Shown piece by piece: positions 1 to 7,709 of a DNA stretch of 16,288 nucleotides. The DNA comes from an uncultured Clostridia bacterium. Its GTDB lineage: Bacteria; Bacillota; Clostridia; Lachnospirales; Anaerotignaceae. The notes under the pieces were generated by a model. It was given only the letters and a program-made list of their open reading frames with translations. It searched no databases and had not been told where the DNA came from. The stretch is taken from positions 1-16,288 of the forward strand of contig CATZIM010000015.1 in NCBI GenBank assembly GCA_958420075.1, written 5' to 3'. Positions within the stretch are counted from its first letter, which is position 1, and each line of letters opens with the position of its first letter. The position numbers and the translations under genes were made by a program.

Positions 1-747
<747 letters not shown>

Positions 748-760
748 TCATTTTGTCAGT

Positions 761-769
761 TATATTATC
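761..769 (-). promoter_or_regulatory. Possible -10 element for the collagen-like gene
   Basis: On the minus strand this reads GATAATATA, ending 28 bases before the GTG start. It matches the mother-cell sigma-K -10 pattern CATAnnnTA except for the first base. The nearest ACC that could serve as a -35 lies 20 bases upstream, which is longer than usual. A sporulation promoter would suit the gene, but this is a weak call. Confidence 0.3.
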
Positions 770-810
770 CTATTCAGAAAAAGGAAGCCGGTGCTTGATT
801 TATTGAAATT

Positions 811-873
811 GAAAAAGCTGGAATCTTCTGTCTTTTAAGAATTCCAGCTTTTTTGTTTTCTTATGAAGCTGCC
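811..873 (+). repeat. Copy A of a terminator-like intergenic repeat
   Basis: This 63-base stretch is the hairpin plus the tail TTTTCTTATGAAGCTGCC (856-873). It aligns over its full length with 13604-13668, with about two one-base gaps. The tails are 17/18 identical although the tail has no role in a terminator stem. Sequence outside these limits does not match. See copy B. Confidence 0.6.
812..853 (-). terminator. Intrinsic terminator closing the 908-3660 minus-strand operon
   Basis: A 13-bp perfect stem (812-824 with 841-853) encloses a 16-base loop. A-rich and T-rich ends flank it, so it can act in both directions. It lies between the end of the COG1915 gene and the start of the collagen-like gene, so it separates the two minus-strand units. 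Its sequence and its right flank closely resemble those of the hairpin at 13604-13648. Confidence 0.8.
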
Positions 874-907
874 GAAACATTGGTTTTATGTTTTTGGCTA
901 TGAATGT

Positions 908-1996
908 TTATAACCCCAAAGCCTTGGCGGTGGTGCAGATGAAGTCCTGCACATTTGTGACGATGCCTCTGGCGGACAGGCTGCCTCTGTCTGCCAGTTT
1001 ATTGACAGCAAATTCGGAAATGTCTACGCAGTAAAAATAGATTTGCCGCACGGTACCATCTGCCATGACACGATAGGAGGGAGTCATATTCCCTGTGGCA
1101 ATGGTATGGAGCATGGTTGCCATGCAAATGACGGTGGTGGCACTGCGAATCTGATCACGCATAGCATTTTGCGCTTCATATACATTGCCGAAAACAGGCG
1201 GCAGGGGACCGTCATCCCGGATGGAGCCTGCAAGGACATAAGGCACATGGTATTTTTCGCAGTTGTAAATGATGCCGTTGTCGATGTGCTCTTTTTCCAG
1301 AAAAGCGGGGATGCTTCCGTGGAAGCGTACCCGATTGATGGTATCCAGATGGTTGTAATGTCCGTTTGGCTGATTTTTCTGAGTATAGATGTTCTGTCCC
1401 AGAGCGGTGTTCAGATATGCCCCTTCCAAATCGTGAGTGGCAAGGGCATTGCCTGCCATAAGGGCATGAACGTATCCCCCTGCAATCATTTTGGAAAAAG
1501 CGTCCCTTGCGTCTTTGTCAAAGGTGAAGGCAGGGCCAAGGACCCAAACGATTTTTCCATGGTCACGGTCATAACGGAGGATTTCGTACAGTTCATTATA
1601 ATCTTTGGAAAAGGCTGTTTCCCGGGAACGTCCCTGACGGAAAGCAAAAACTTCCTGTAACTCCGCTTCTTCGGAAAAGCCGTTGGCATGAACATAAATG
1701 CCCTGAGAGCCGTCCTCTGTGCGTCCAACAGCAATGAGGTCGCCTTTTTTCAGCAGACGGAATTCCCGTACAATGATTTTTCCTTTTTCATAAACAGCGA
1801 CGCAGTCCATGCGGCTTTCTTCCGCCAGCAGCCATGTACCGTTGACTTTGAAATATTCCGGGAAAATGCTCATGGCGTGATACTGTTCCGGTGCCACACC
1901 GTCAAAGGGAGCAGGCTGGAAACAGACATCCGGCGCGTCAGCCAGAAAGGTCTGTGTAAAGTCCGGCGGTGTATAGGGGCGCAGTGAAAAACTCAT
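908..1996 (-). CDS. COG1915/TIGR00300-family protein, archaeal-type ornithine cyclodeaminase-like, NAD-binding
   Basis: This is a 362-residue protein. Recognised family blocks include FDGVAPEQYH (31-40), MDC near 63-65, KKGDLIAVG (83-91), GNALATHD (182-189), LAGSIRDDGPLP (255-266) and MLHTIATGNMTPS (295-307). They match the MJ1480-type family, which also forms the C-terminal part of the cyanobacterial arginine-guanidine-removing enzyme AgrE/ArgZ. Members convert ornithine to proline and ammonia using NAD in a Rossmann-like domain. The start has an AAAGGAGA ribosome site (2003-2010). The protein appears to lack the extra N-terminal Saccharop_dh_N-type domain of archaeal members, since family similarity begins by residue ~30. 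It is the last gene of a four-gene operon, 24 bases after the acetyltransferase. The family call is good; the ornithine substrate is inferred from relatives. Confidence 0.82.
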   Translation of the reverse strand: MSFSLRPYTPPDFTQTFLADAPDVCFQPAPFDGVAPEQYHAMSIFPEYFKVNGTWLLAEESRMDCVAVYEKGKIIVREFRLLKKGDLIAVGRTEDGSQGIYVHANGFSEEAELQEVFAFRQGRSRETAFSKDYNELYEILRYDRDHGKIVWVLGPAFTFDKDARDAFSKMIAGGYVHALMAGNALATHDLEGAYLNTALGQNIYTQKNQPNGHYNHLDTINRVRFHGSIPAFLEKEHIDNGIIYNCEKYHVPYVLAGSIRDDGPLPPVFGNVYEAQNAMRDQIRSATTVICMATMLHTIATGNMTPSYRVMADGTVRQIYFYCVDISEFAVNKLADRGSLSARGIVTNVQDFICTTAKALGL

Positions 1997-2020
1997 ATCA
2001 ATTCTCCTTTATATAGATTT

Positions 2021-2512
2021 TCAACGATGGATGGAAAAAAGCAGATAAGATTTGCCCATGCGGTCTAATGTTTCATTTTCCTGCGTCATGCCAATGGCTT
2101 TAGCCACGGAAAGAGAAGGGTAATTGTCTGAAGCAATAACTGCATAGACAACAGGTTCTTTACGAACAGAAAAAGCAAACTGCACGCAGGCGGCAGCGGC
2201 TTCTTTGGCATAACCGTTCTTGCGCTGGGAAGGAATGATACCGTAGCCGATTTCCCAGAGCATCCGTCTGCCAAAACGCTGGAAGGTCAGACCAGCCTGA
2301 CCAATGAGGGCATCATTATCTTTCTGGCAGACACCCCAGATGCCAAAGTTTTGCTGGTAACGCTGCTGCTGTCTGGTGAGCCAGTTTTGCAGTTCTGATG
2401 GAGAAAACTTGCGTTCATAAAAATTCCGCTGACCGTTCATCATTTCCAGCATCTGGGGCAGGTCTGCTTCTGTCAATTCCCGTAAATACAGACGGGGTGT
2501 TTCCCAGATCAT
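2021..2512 (-). CDS. GNAT-family N-acetyltransferase (RimJ/RimL type)
   Basis: This 163-residue protein has the layout of the Acetyltransf_3 group: an N-terminal TPRLYLREL strand-turn (5-13), the acceptor-side helices, then a central WEIGYGIIP strand (86-94). The acetyl-CoA pyrophosphate-binding loop SQRKNGYAKEA (95-105) follows, with the expected Q/R-x-x-G-x-A spacing. A late ASDNYPSLSVAKAIGM segment is the usual N-x-x-S-x-x-x-x-x-x-x-G motif B. Such enzymes acetylate protein N-termini, antibiotics or small amines; the substrate here cannot be told. Its ATG overlaps the stop of the upstream amidase gene (ATGA, 2509-2512), so the two are probably translated as a coupled pair. Confidence 0.9.
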   Translation of the reverse strand: MIWETPRLYLRELTEADLPQMLEMMNGQRNFYERKFSPSELQNWLTRQQQRYQQNFGIWGVCQKDNDALIGQAGLTFQRFGRRMLWEIGYGIIPSQRKNGYAKEAAAACVQFAFSVRKEPVVYAVIASDNYPSLSVAKAIGMTQENETLDRMGKSYLLFSIHR

Positions 2513-3306
2513 GCCTTTGTTTCCTCGAAAAAGCGGCTGTAAAGGTCTTCTTTTCGGTCTGCTTTCAGGGGGAATTCTGCCCGATATGCTTCGGCTTCTT
2601 TGGGGTCGATTTCTACCACAGCCAGTTCATTTTCGCCTGTCAGATGGGCTAAGATTTCCCCTGTGGGGGAGATGAGCATGCTGTCACCGGTGTAAGTGAG
2701 GGTGCGGTCTTTGCCGCTGCGGTTGACACCTACGATGAAACTCTGGTTTTCAATGGCACGTGCCTGCAGGAGTGTTTTCCAGTGACCCACACGGGCAACA
2801 GGCCAGTTGGCAATGACGGTCATAACACGGCTCTTTTTGGAAGCTGCCTGAAAGATTTCCGGGAACCGCAGGTCATAACATACAAAAGGGGAAAGAGGAA
2901 CGCCGTCTACCTGACAGAACGCCAGTTCATTGCCGCCGCTGTAATACTTGGCTTCCGCACCGTAAGAGAACGGATGAATTTTCGCATAATCCGCCAGAAT
3001 ATGACCGTTTTTGTCCATGACAATGCTGTGATTCCGCGCCGTTCCATCCTCCAAAAAGATTACGCCGAAAACAACAGCCATCTGAAATTTTTTTGCCACA
3101 TCCTGAAAGAAAATAATGGTTTTGCTGTTTTCCTTTAATTCTCCATAGGTGGCAGGGGACATGGTGAAGCCTGTCAGTGTCATTTCCGGAAAGACAATGA
3201 GGTCAGCCTCTTTTGCTGCGGCTTTTTCCATGAGTTCCACACAGGTTTTCATGGCAAAACCCTTATCCTCAAAACCCATATTCAGCTGTGCCAATGCGAT
3301 TTTCAT
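2509..3306 (-). CDS. Carbon-nitrogen hydrolase of the nitrilase superfamily, omega-amidase-like
   Basis: This 265-residue cytoplasmic hydrolase shows the complete nitrilase catalytic triad: Glu41 in VFPEMTLTG, Lys109 in YAKIHPF and Cys143 in VCYDLRFPE. The sequence around NWPVARVGHWKTLLQARAIEN and GVNRSGKD resembles the YafV/Nit2 branch, which hydrolyses omega-amides such as 2-oxoglutaramate formed by glutamine transamination. I chose ATG at 3306 because AAGGAGG at 3316-3322 is 9 bases upstream; a TTG six bases further up would sit only 3 bases from that site. The gene lies 18 bases after the ArsC-like gene and overlaps the acetyltransferase by 4 bases. An amide-nitrogen salvage role would fit the ornithine-cyclodeaminase-like gene downstream, but that link is inferred. 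Confidence 0.9.
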   Translation of the reverse strand: MKIALAQLNMGFEDKGFAMKTCVELMEKAAAKEADLIVFPEMTLTGFTMSPATYGELKENSKTIIFFQDVAKKFQMAVVFGVIFLEDGTARNHSIVMDKNGHILADYAKIHPFSYGAEAKYYSGGNELAFCQVDGVPLSPFVCYDLRFPEIFQAASKKSRVMTVIANWPVARVGHWKTLLQARAIENQSFIVGVNRSGKDRTLTYTGDSMLISPTGEILAHLTGENELAVVEIDPKEAEAYRAEFPLKADRKEDLYSRFFEETKA

Positions 3307-3324
3307 ACACAAAAACCTCCTTCA

Positions 3325-3660
3325 TTATTCCCAGTTTTTCCATACGTCCGGGCAGTAACCCAGTGTGAATTCCTTTCCGTTGCGGACGATGGGTGTCCGA
3401 AAAAGGGCGGGATTTTCAAAGAGGGTGCCTTCCCGTTTTTTCTCGTCGATGTAATCCATATATAAATCTTTGTATGCCTTCGCTTTGCGGTCAATCATGT
3501 CTTCCACATCGATGCATCGCTTTGCAGACTCAAATACGCTTTTGCTCATGCCGAAACGGTGGATATCAATGGATTGAAAAGGGATTTTCCGTTCCTTGAA
3601 ATACCGCTCCGCCTTTTTGGTGTCGAAACATTTTTTTGCGCCGTAAATTTGAATATTCAT
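3325..3660 (-). CDS. ArsC/Spx-family thioredoxin-fold protein
   Basis: This 111-residue protein belongs to the ArsC-like family (COG1393). It opens with a beta strand and a conserved cysteine loop, IYGAKKCFDTKKAERY, with Cys11. The typical ArsC C-terminal block NPALFRTPIVRNGKEF is also present. The loop reads C-F-D-T, so it lacks the second cysteine of the Spx CXXC redox switch and looks closer to the YffB/arsenate reductase-like branch. There are no arsenic genes nearby, so arsenate reduction is doubtful. The ATG at 3660 was chosen for the AAAGGAG site 6 bases upstream; extending upstream by 10 codons would place that site inside the gene. It is the first gene of the operon reading toward 908. 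Confidence 0.85.
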   Translation of the reverse strand: MNIQIYGAKKCFDTKKAERYFKERKIPFQSIDIHRFGMSKSVFESAKRCIDVEDMIDRKAKAYKDLYMDYIDEKKREGTLFENPALFRTPIVRNGKEFTLGYCPDVWKNWE

Positions 3661-3719
3661 ATAAAACTCCTTTCCTGTGGGCATCTTCATGAAAGATATT
3701 TTTACTGAAGATAGCCGCT

Positions 3720-3769
3720 GCAGCTCCTTTTCAGAAAGAAAAAACGATGTTTTCTGAAGGAAAAGCTGC
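3720..3769. repeat. Long imperfect inverted repeat between divergent genes
   Basis: Three paired blocks make a hairpin of 16 base pairs: GCAGCT (3720-3725) with 3764-3769, CCTT (3726-3729) with 3757-3760, and CAGAAA (3732-3737) with 3751-3756. A 2-base bulge, a 3-base bulge and a 13-base loop complete it. It lies in the spacer between the start of the ArsC-led operon (3660) and exoA (3874). There is no clear T-run on either side, so it does not look like a standard terminator. It may be an operator or a structured leader. Confidence 0.5.
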
Positions 3770-3815
3770 TTTGGGGTTTGCTGATTTTATTTTACTCCTT
3801 TGGTGCAAAAGACAC

Positions 3816-3844
3816 AAGACAAGGGGGAAGGATTATGGTATACT
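3816..3844 (+). promoter_or_regulatory. Probable sigma-A promoter of exoA (extended -10)
   Basis: TATACT at 3839-3844 is preceded by TGG, giving the extended -10 TGGTATACT. AAGACA at 3816-3821 lies exactly 17 bases upstream and matches the -35 in its last four bases. Transcription would start near 3851, just before the ribosome site at 3857-3864, so the leader is short. Confidence 0.5.
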
Positions 3845-3873
3845 TTGAGAAACAGGAAAAGGAGCGGATTGAG

Positions 3874-4629
3874 ATGAAAATGATTTCATGGAATGTCAAT
3901 GGTCTGCGGGCAGCCGTAGGCAAAGGCTTTTTGGATTATTTCAAAGAAGCAGACGCAGACATTTTTTCCATACAGGAAACAAAATTGCAGGAAGGACAGA
4001 TTGACCTGCCCACAGAAGGCTATCACCAGTACTGGAATTACGCGGAAAAGAAAGGCTATTCCGGTGTGGCAGTATTTACCAAACAGGAACCTATTTCTGT
4101 TTCTTATGGATTGGGCATTGAGGAGCATGACAAAGAGGGGCGTGTCATTACACTGGAATTTGAGAAATTCTATCATGTGACCGTTTACACCCCCAATTCT
4201 CAGCAGGAAAACGCCCGTCTGGATTATCGTATGACTTGGGACGATGCTTTCCGGGCATACTTACAGGAATTGGACAAAACAAAACCTGTCATCGTCTGCG
4301 GCGACCTGAATGTGGCGCATACGGAAATTGACCTGAAAAATCCTTCCACTAACCGCCGAAATGCAGGCTTTACAGACGAAGAAAGAGGTAAATTCACAGA
4401 ACTGCTGGAAGCGGGCTTTGTGGATACTTTCCGTCATTTTTATCCTGATGTGACAGGGGCATATTCCTGGTGGAGTTATCGTTTTAACGCCAGAAAGAAT
4501 AACGCCGGATGGCGTATTGACTATTATGTGGTTTCCGAGCGTCTGCGGGATGCATTGCAGGACGCAAAAATCCACAGTGATATCATGGGGTCGGACCACT
4601 GCCCTGTGGAATTGGATATTGCTTTGTAA
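3874..4629 (+). CDS. exoA: Exodeoxyribonuclease III / AP endonuclease ExoA
   Basis: This 251-residue enzyme belongs to the ExoIII family, which repairs abasic sites and blocked 3' ends in DNA. Every active-site block is present: SWNVNGLRA (5-13), IQETK with Glu35, YTPNS near 105-109, GDLNVAH with Asp144 and Asn146, and the C-terminal GSDHCP with Asp241 and His242. Length matches the B. subtilis protein (about 252). I chose ATG 3874, not the upstream in-frame starts, because AAAAGGAG lies 9 bases before it, the protein then begins with the usual [10 protein letters not shown], and the likely promoter overlaps the upstream codons. The next gene follows after 41 bases on the same strand and likely shares the transcript. 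Confidence 0.95.
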   Translation: MKMISWNVNGLRAAVGKGFLDYFKEADADIFSIQETKLQEGQIDLPTEGYHQYWNYAEKKGYSGVAVFTKQEPISVSYGLGIEEHDKEGRVITLEFEKFYHVTVYTPNSQQENARLDYRMTWDDAFRAYLQELDKTKPVIVCGDLNVAHTEIDLKNPSTNRRNAGFTDEERGKFTELLEAGFVDTFRHFYPDVTGAYSWWSYRFNARKNNAGWRIDYYVVSERLRDALQDAKIHSDIMGSDHCPVELDIAL

Positions 4630-4670
4630 GATGAAAAAATCTTTCATTGGATAAAGGAGGCGCATGGTTT

Positions 4671-4946
4671 ATGTTGTACATTGGATGGAAAAAGATCTAT
4701 GAGGGGTATGATGTTGTTCTGGTAGGACGCATTAAGGAAGCGCTGCGGGAAAGCGGCGTGGAATGTAAAGTGCGCGTGGACAATCCTGTCCAAAACAGAA
4801 TGTCCAGAGATGTAGCCTTTGGGGGGAATCCGCTGATCATCAATAACATTGGGGTAGATACCTCTGCAAATGCGTACAGCGTTTATGTGCCGAAAGAAAA
4901 GAAAGAATTTGCGGAAGCTATTGTCCACGGAATTAACCGGAATTAA
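4671..4946 (+). CDS. Small protein of unknown function (91 aa), possibly DUF2007-like
   Basis: I do not firmly recognise this protein. It begins MLYIGWKKIYEGYD, followed by a helix-like stretch GRIKEALRESGV, strands (ECKVRVD), a central VAFGGNPLIINNIGV segment and a C-terminal VYVPKEKKEFAEAI helix. The order strand, helix, strand, loop, then V-x-V-P and helix recalls the small DUF2007 'putative signal transducing' proteins. That is a shape match only. The ATG at 4671 has AAAGGAGG (4653-4660) 10 bases upstream; another ATG at 4664 is in the wrong frame. It lies 41 bases after exoA and ends just before a terminator. No signal peptide or transmembrane segment is seen. Confidence 0.75.
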   Translation: MLYIGWKKIYEGYDVVLVGRIKEALRESGVECKVRVDNPVQNRMSRDVAFGGNPLIINNIGVDTSANAYSVYVPKEKKEFAEAIVHGINRN

Positions 4947-4973
4947 TGGTGTTCGTGAAGTGAAACCATAAGA

Positions 4974-5009
4974 AAAAGCCGAAACTTCTAAAAAGAGGTT
5001 TCGGCTTTT
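4974..5009. terminator. Bidirectional intrinsic terminator between the exoA unit and htpG
   Basis: A 16-bp stem (4974-4989 with 4994-5009, one G-T pair) closes a 4-base AAAA loop. An A-run on the left and TTTTGTTTT on the right flank the GC-rich GCCGAAAC core. It lies between two genes that converge, the small protein (plus) and htpG (minus), so it can end both. Confidence 0.9.
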
Positions 5010-5028
5010 GTTTTGCATTCGCTGTTTT

Positions 5029-7086
5029 TTATTTTTCCAGTTCTGCCAGTTTTTCCAGAATCTGATTGCTTCTGTCAATGAAAGCAGTCATTTCTTCGCT
5101 GGTCAGAGTTCTGTGGCTCATGAGAGCCAGGTCGTATACCTGATGGCAGATCATGTCGCAATCTTCTTTCTTGTCTTCTTTGCCTGCTGCGTCCATCAGG
5201 AACTGCACCAGTTTATTGGATTTGTTCAGCACCAGTGTTTCATCAGGTTTTACCTGTGCAAACATGGCTTTATACATTTCGTTGTCACCGTATGCTTCCA
5301 TCATTTCCATCATACGACGGCTTTCTTCGCTGAGCAGGATCATAGCGGATACATTTTGTGCTTTCAGGTTTTCCGCTTTGACTTTCAGATTTTCATTGCC
5401 CAGTACGCCGCGGAACAGGTTTTCCATCTGGGTATTGGCAAAGGCATCTGCCTGTTTTTTCGCTTCGCTTTCTTCGCCTTCTGTTTTTTCCTGCAAAGTA
5501 TCGGTGATGTCAGCGTCGATACGCTGTACTTTTACGCCGGGATTCTTGTATTCCAGGAAGGAAACGAAGGGTTTATCCACGGGAGAAGTGAGGATTGCCG
5601 CTTCCAGACCCTGTTCTTTGAACATACGGATATACTGTGCCTGCTGTGCTTCGTCGGTAACAAAGAAAATTTTGTTTTCATGTTTTTCTTTGTTCTTTTC
5701 CAGATATTCCGTAACGGTTTCGTATACGCCGTCGGTGGTCTTTAACAGCAGTGCGTCTTTGATCTTATCATAGAGTTTTTCTTCACGCATGCAGCCGTAT
5801 TTGAAGAACATGCCGATGTCATCCCAGAAACCTTCGTAAGCGGTTCTGTCAGCTTTGAAGAGCTGATTCAGTTTGTCCGCTACTTTCTTGGTGATGTAGC
5901 TGTTCATTTTTTCCACATAGCCGTCGTTCTGCAGTGCGCTTCTGGATACGTTCAGAGGCATGTCGGGGCAGTCCAGCACGCCTTTCAGAAGCAGCAGGAA
6001 TTCGGGTACCACTTCTTTGATGTTATCTGCAATATATACCTGATTGGAGTACAGTTTGATCTGACCTTCCACAACATCCATCTGTTCCACCAGTTTGGGG
6101 AAGTACAGGATACCTTTCAGACGGAAAGGATAATCCATGTTCAGATGAATCCAGAACAGAGGGTCATTCAGGTCGAAGAATACTTTGTGGTAGAATGCTT
6201 TGTATTCTTCATCGGTGCAGTCCTTGGGCTGTTTCAGCCACAGGGGAGAAGGATCGTTCAGAGGTTTGGGTTCTTCCTCTTTTTCTTCTTCTTTTTCACT
6301 GCCTTCAGCGCTTTCTGTTTCTTCTGCTTTATCTTTGTTTGCTTTTGCCAGGATTTCGTCCTTTGTCAGTGTGGCAGCTTCTTCCTGAGAAATATGGATG
6401 GTGTTGTCTTTTTTCTCAGGTTCTGCTTTTTCTGCCTTTTCTTCGTCATTGGTGATGACATCGATAAAGATAGGTACGGGCATGAATGCGCAGTATTTCT
6501 GCAATGCTTCATACATCTTGCTTTCATCCAGGAATTCTTCACCGTCTTCGCTGACGTGCAGTGTGATGGTGGTACCGCGTTCGGTACGGGTACCGTCTGC
6601 CATTTCGTAGTCGATGCCGTCTGCACAGCTCCATTTTGCTGCTGCTGCACCGGGCAGGTAAGATAATGTATCGATTTCTACTTTATCGGCTACCATGAAA
6701 GCGGAGTAGAAGCCCAGACCGAAATGACCGATGATTTCGTTGTCGCCGTCTGCTTTTTCTTCGTATTTGGACAGGAAATCTGTTGCGCCGGAGAATGCGA
6801 TCTGGTTGATGTATTTCTTGATTTCCTCGTCGGTCATACCGATACCGTTATCCACGATCTGCATGATTTTTTCGTCTTTGTTCAGTACCACATGAACGGA
6901 AAAGCTTTCGTCAGCGGGGATGTGGTCTGCTTCCCCCATGATCATCAGCTTTTTCAGTTTGGTTACTGCGTCACAGGCATTGGATACCAGTTCACGGATG
7001 AAAATATCCTTATCGGTATAGAGCCATTTTTTGATAATTGGTAAGAAATTTTCACTGTTAATGGAAAGATTCCCTTTTTCATTCAT
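5029..7086 (-). CDS. htpG: Molecular chaperone HtpG (Hsp90)
   Basis: This 685-residue protein is a bacterial Hsp90, an ATP-driven cytoplasmic chaperone dimer. The GHKL ATP-binding domain is intact: Glu32, Asn36 and Asp39 in IRELVSNACDA, DNGIGMT (79-85), GHFGLGFYSAF (120-130) and the GTT block at 171-173. The middle domain (LWLKQPKDCTDEEY onward) and C-terminal dimerisation domain follow, ending in ELEK with no MEEVD tail. It is longer than E. coli HtpG (624) mainly because about 60 very charged residues (213-275) lie between the N and middle domains, as in eukaryotic Hsp90. The ATG at 7086 was chosen for AGGAGG at 7096-7101, 9 bases upstream. A sigma-A promoter and a perfect CIRCE site lie upstream. 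Confidence 0.97.
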   Translation of the reverse strand: MNEKGNLSINSENFLPIIKKWLYTDKDIFIRELVSNACDAVTKLKKLMIMGEADHIPADESFSVHVVLNKDEKIMQIVDNGIGMTDEEIKKYINQIAFSGATDFLSKYEEKADGDNEIIGHFGLGFYSAFMVADKVEIDTLSYLPGAAAAKWSCADGIDYEMADGTRTERGTTITLHVSEDGEEFLDESKMYEALQKYCAFMPVPIFIDVITNDEEKAEKAEPEKKDNTIHISQEEAATLTKDEILAKANKDKAEETESAEGSEKEEEKEEEPKPLNDPSPLWLKQPKDCTDEEYKAFYHKVFFDLNDPLFWIHLNMDYPFRLKGILYFPKLVEQMDVVEGQIKLYSNQVYIADNIKEVVPEFLLLLKGVLDCPDMPLNVSRSALQNDGYVEKMNSYITKKVADKLNQLFKADRTAYEGFWDDIGMFFKYGCMREEKLYDKIKDALLLKTTDGVYETVTEYLEKNKEKHENKIFFVTDEAQQAQYIRMFKEQGLEAAILTSPVDKPFVSFLEYKNPGVKVQRIDADITDTLQEKTEGEESEAKKQADAFANTQMENLFRGVLGNENLKVKAENLKAQNVSAMILLSEESRRMMEMMEAYGDNEMYKAMFAQVKPDETLVLNKSNKLVQFLMDAAGKEDKKEDCDMICHQVYDLALMSHRTLTSEEMTAFIDRSNQILEKLAELEK

Positions 7087-7145
7087 ACTATTCAGCCTCC
7101 TATGATTGATGGAAAAATCCATATATTTTCTGCTTTACAAAGAAT

Positions 7146-7173
7146 ATTGTAACACTCGGAGGACAAAAGTCAA
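7146..7173 (-). promoter_or_regulatory. Sigma-A promoter of htpG
   Basis: On the minus strand TTGACT (7173-7168) and TACAAT (7151-7146) are 16 bases apart. Transcription would start near 7139, leaving a leader of about 50 bases before the ATG at 7086. The -35 is only 7 bases from the CIRCE element. Confidence 0.75.
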
Positions 7174-7180
7174 GAAAAAA

Positions 7181-7207
7181 TTAGCACTCGATCAAATTGA
7201 GTGCTAA
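7181..7207. promoter_or_regulatory. CIRCE operator (HrcA binding site)
   Basis: TTAGCACTC (7181-7189), a 9-base spacer, and GAGTGCTAA (7199-7207) match the CIRCE consensus without a mismatch. HrcA represses heat-shock genes through this site, so htpG is very likely under HrcA control. Unusually the element lies just upstream of the -35, not between promoter and start codon. On the minus strand the 9-bp hairpin is followed directly by TTTTTT, so it may also end transcripts of the DUF5721-like gene, whose stop codon is 14 bases before it. Confidence 0.95.
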
Positions 7208-7221
7208 CAAAATTTCGGATT

Positions 7222-7677
7222 TTAATTTTCTTTCTGAATGGCAATCCCATGACGCTGACAAAAGTCCAGTACCCAGCTTTCCCATTGGGCTTCGTGGGTC
7301 TTATCCAGAGAAAAACTTTCCTGCGCGGCAGAAAGGGTGCACAGCAGGGTATCTTCCCGGAATAACAGATTCCAGAACAATGCCTTTGTGTTGGGGAAAG
7401 CCGCTGTTTTTTTCTGAGAAAGGGAAAGGACAAGCTTCATGTTCTTGGGTGTTTTCTTTCCTTTCACTGCCTGAAACACAAGGGGCTTGATCTCGCTCCA
7501 GCTGCACCATGGCTCTGTGACGGTTTCGTCGTAATAATCCAGATCCCGTTTGCCGTCAATGGAAACGTAAGCAAAAGCGGAGATTTCTCCCTGCCGGAAA
7601 GCGAAATCGTCAAAGGCATCGCCCTTTAAGAGCAGCGCCATAAAGTGTCTGGTGTCTGGTATGGTAAAAGCAAGCAT
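7222..7677 (-). CDS. DUF5721-like protein of unknown function
   Basis: This 151-residue protein opens MLAFTIPDTRHFMALLLKGDAFDDF and continues with EISAFAYVSIDGK. It resembles the start of DUF5721 proteins found widely in Lachnospiraceae (a short strand, F-M-x-x-L-L, D-x-F-D, then a strand with F-x-IDG). The role of that family is unknown. No signal peptide, transmembrane helix or catalytic motif is apparent. The ATG has AAAGGAGG 8 bases upstream, and a strong promoter lies at 7710-7738. It ends 14 bases before the CIRCE element of htpG. The gene is real; the family name rests on memory of the N-terminal pattern. Confidence 0.8.
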   Translation of the reverse strand: MLAFTIPDTRHFMALLLKGDAFDDFAFRQGEISAFAYVSIDGKRDLDYYDETVTEPWCSWSEIKPLVFQAVKGKKTPKNMKLVLSLSQKKTAAFPNTKALFWNLLFREDTLLCTLSAAQESFSLDKTHEAQWESWVLDFCQRHGIAIQKEN

Positions 7678-7709
7678 TGCTGTATCCTCCTTTGGTTTCT
7701 TCGCCTGTC

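Noticed and set aside
3325..3660. Calling the ArsC-family gene arsenate reductase or Spx
   Set aside because: There are no arsenic genes nearby and the CXXC switch of Spx is absent, so only the family name is supported.
3778..3873. Upstream extension of exoA by 32 residues
   Set aside because: It would include the likely promoter and lacks a ribosome site; family members begin at the [10 protein letters not shown] segment.
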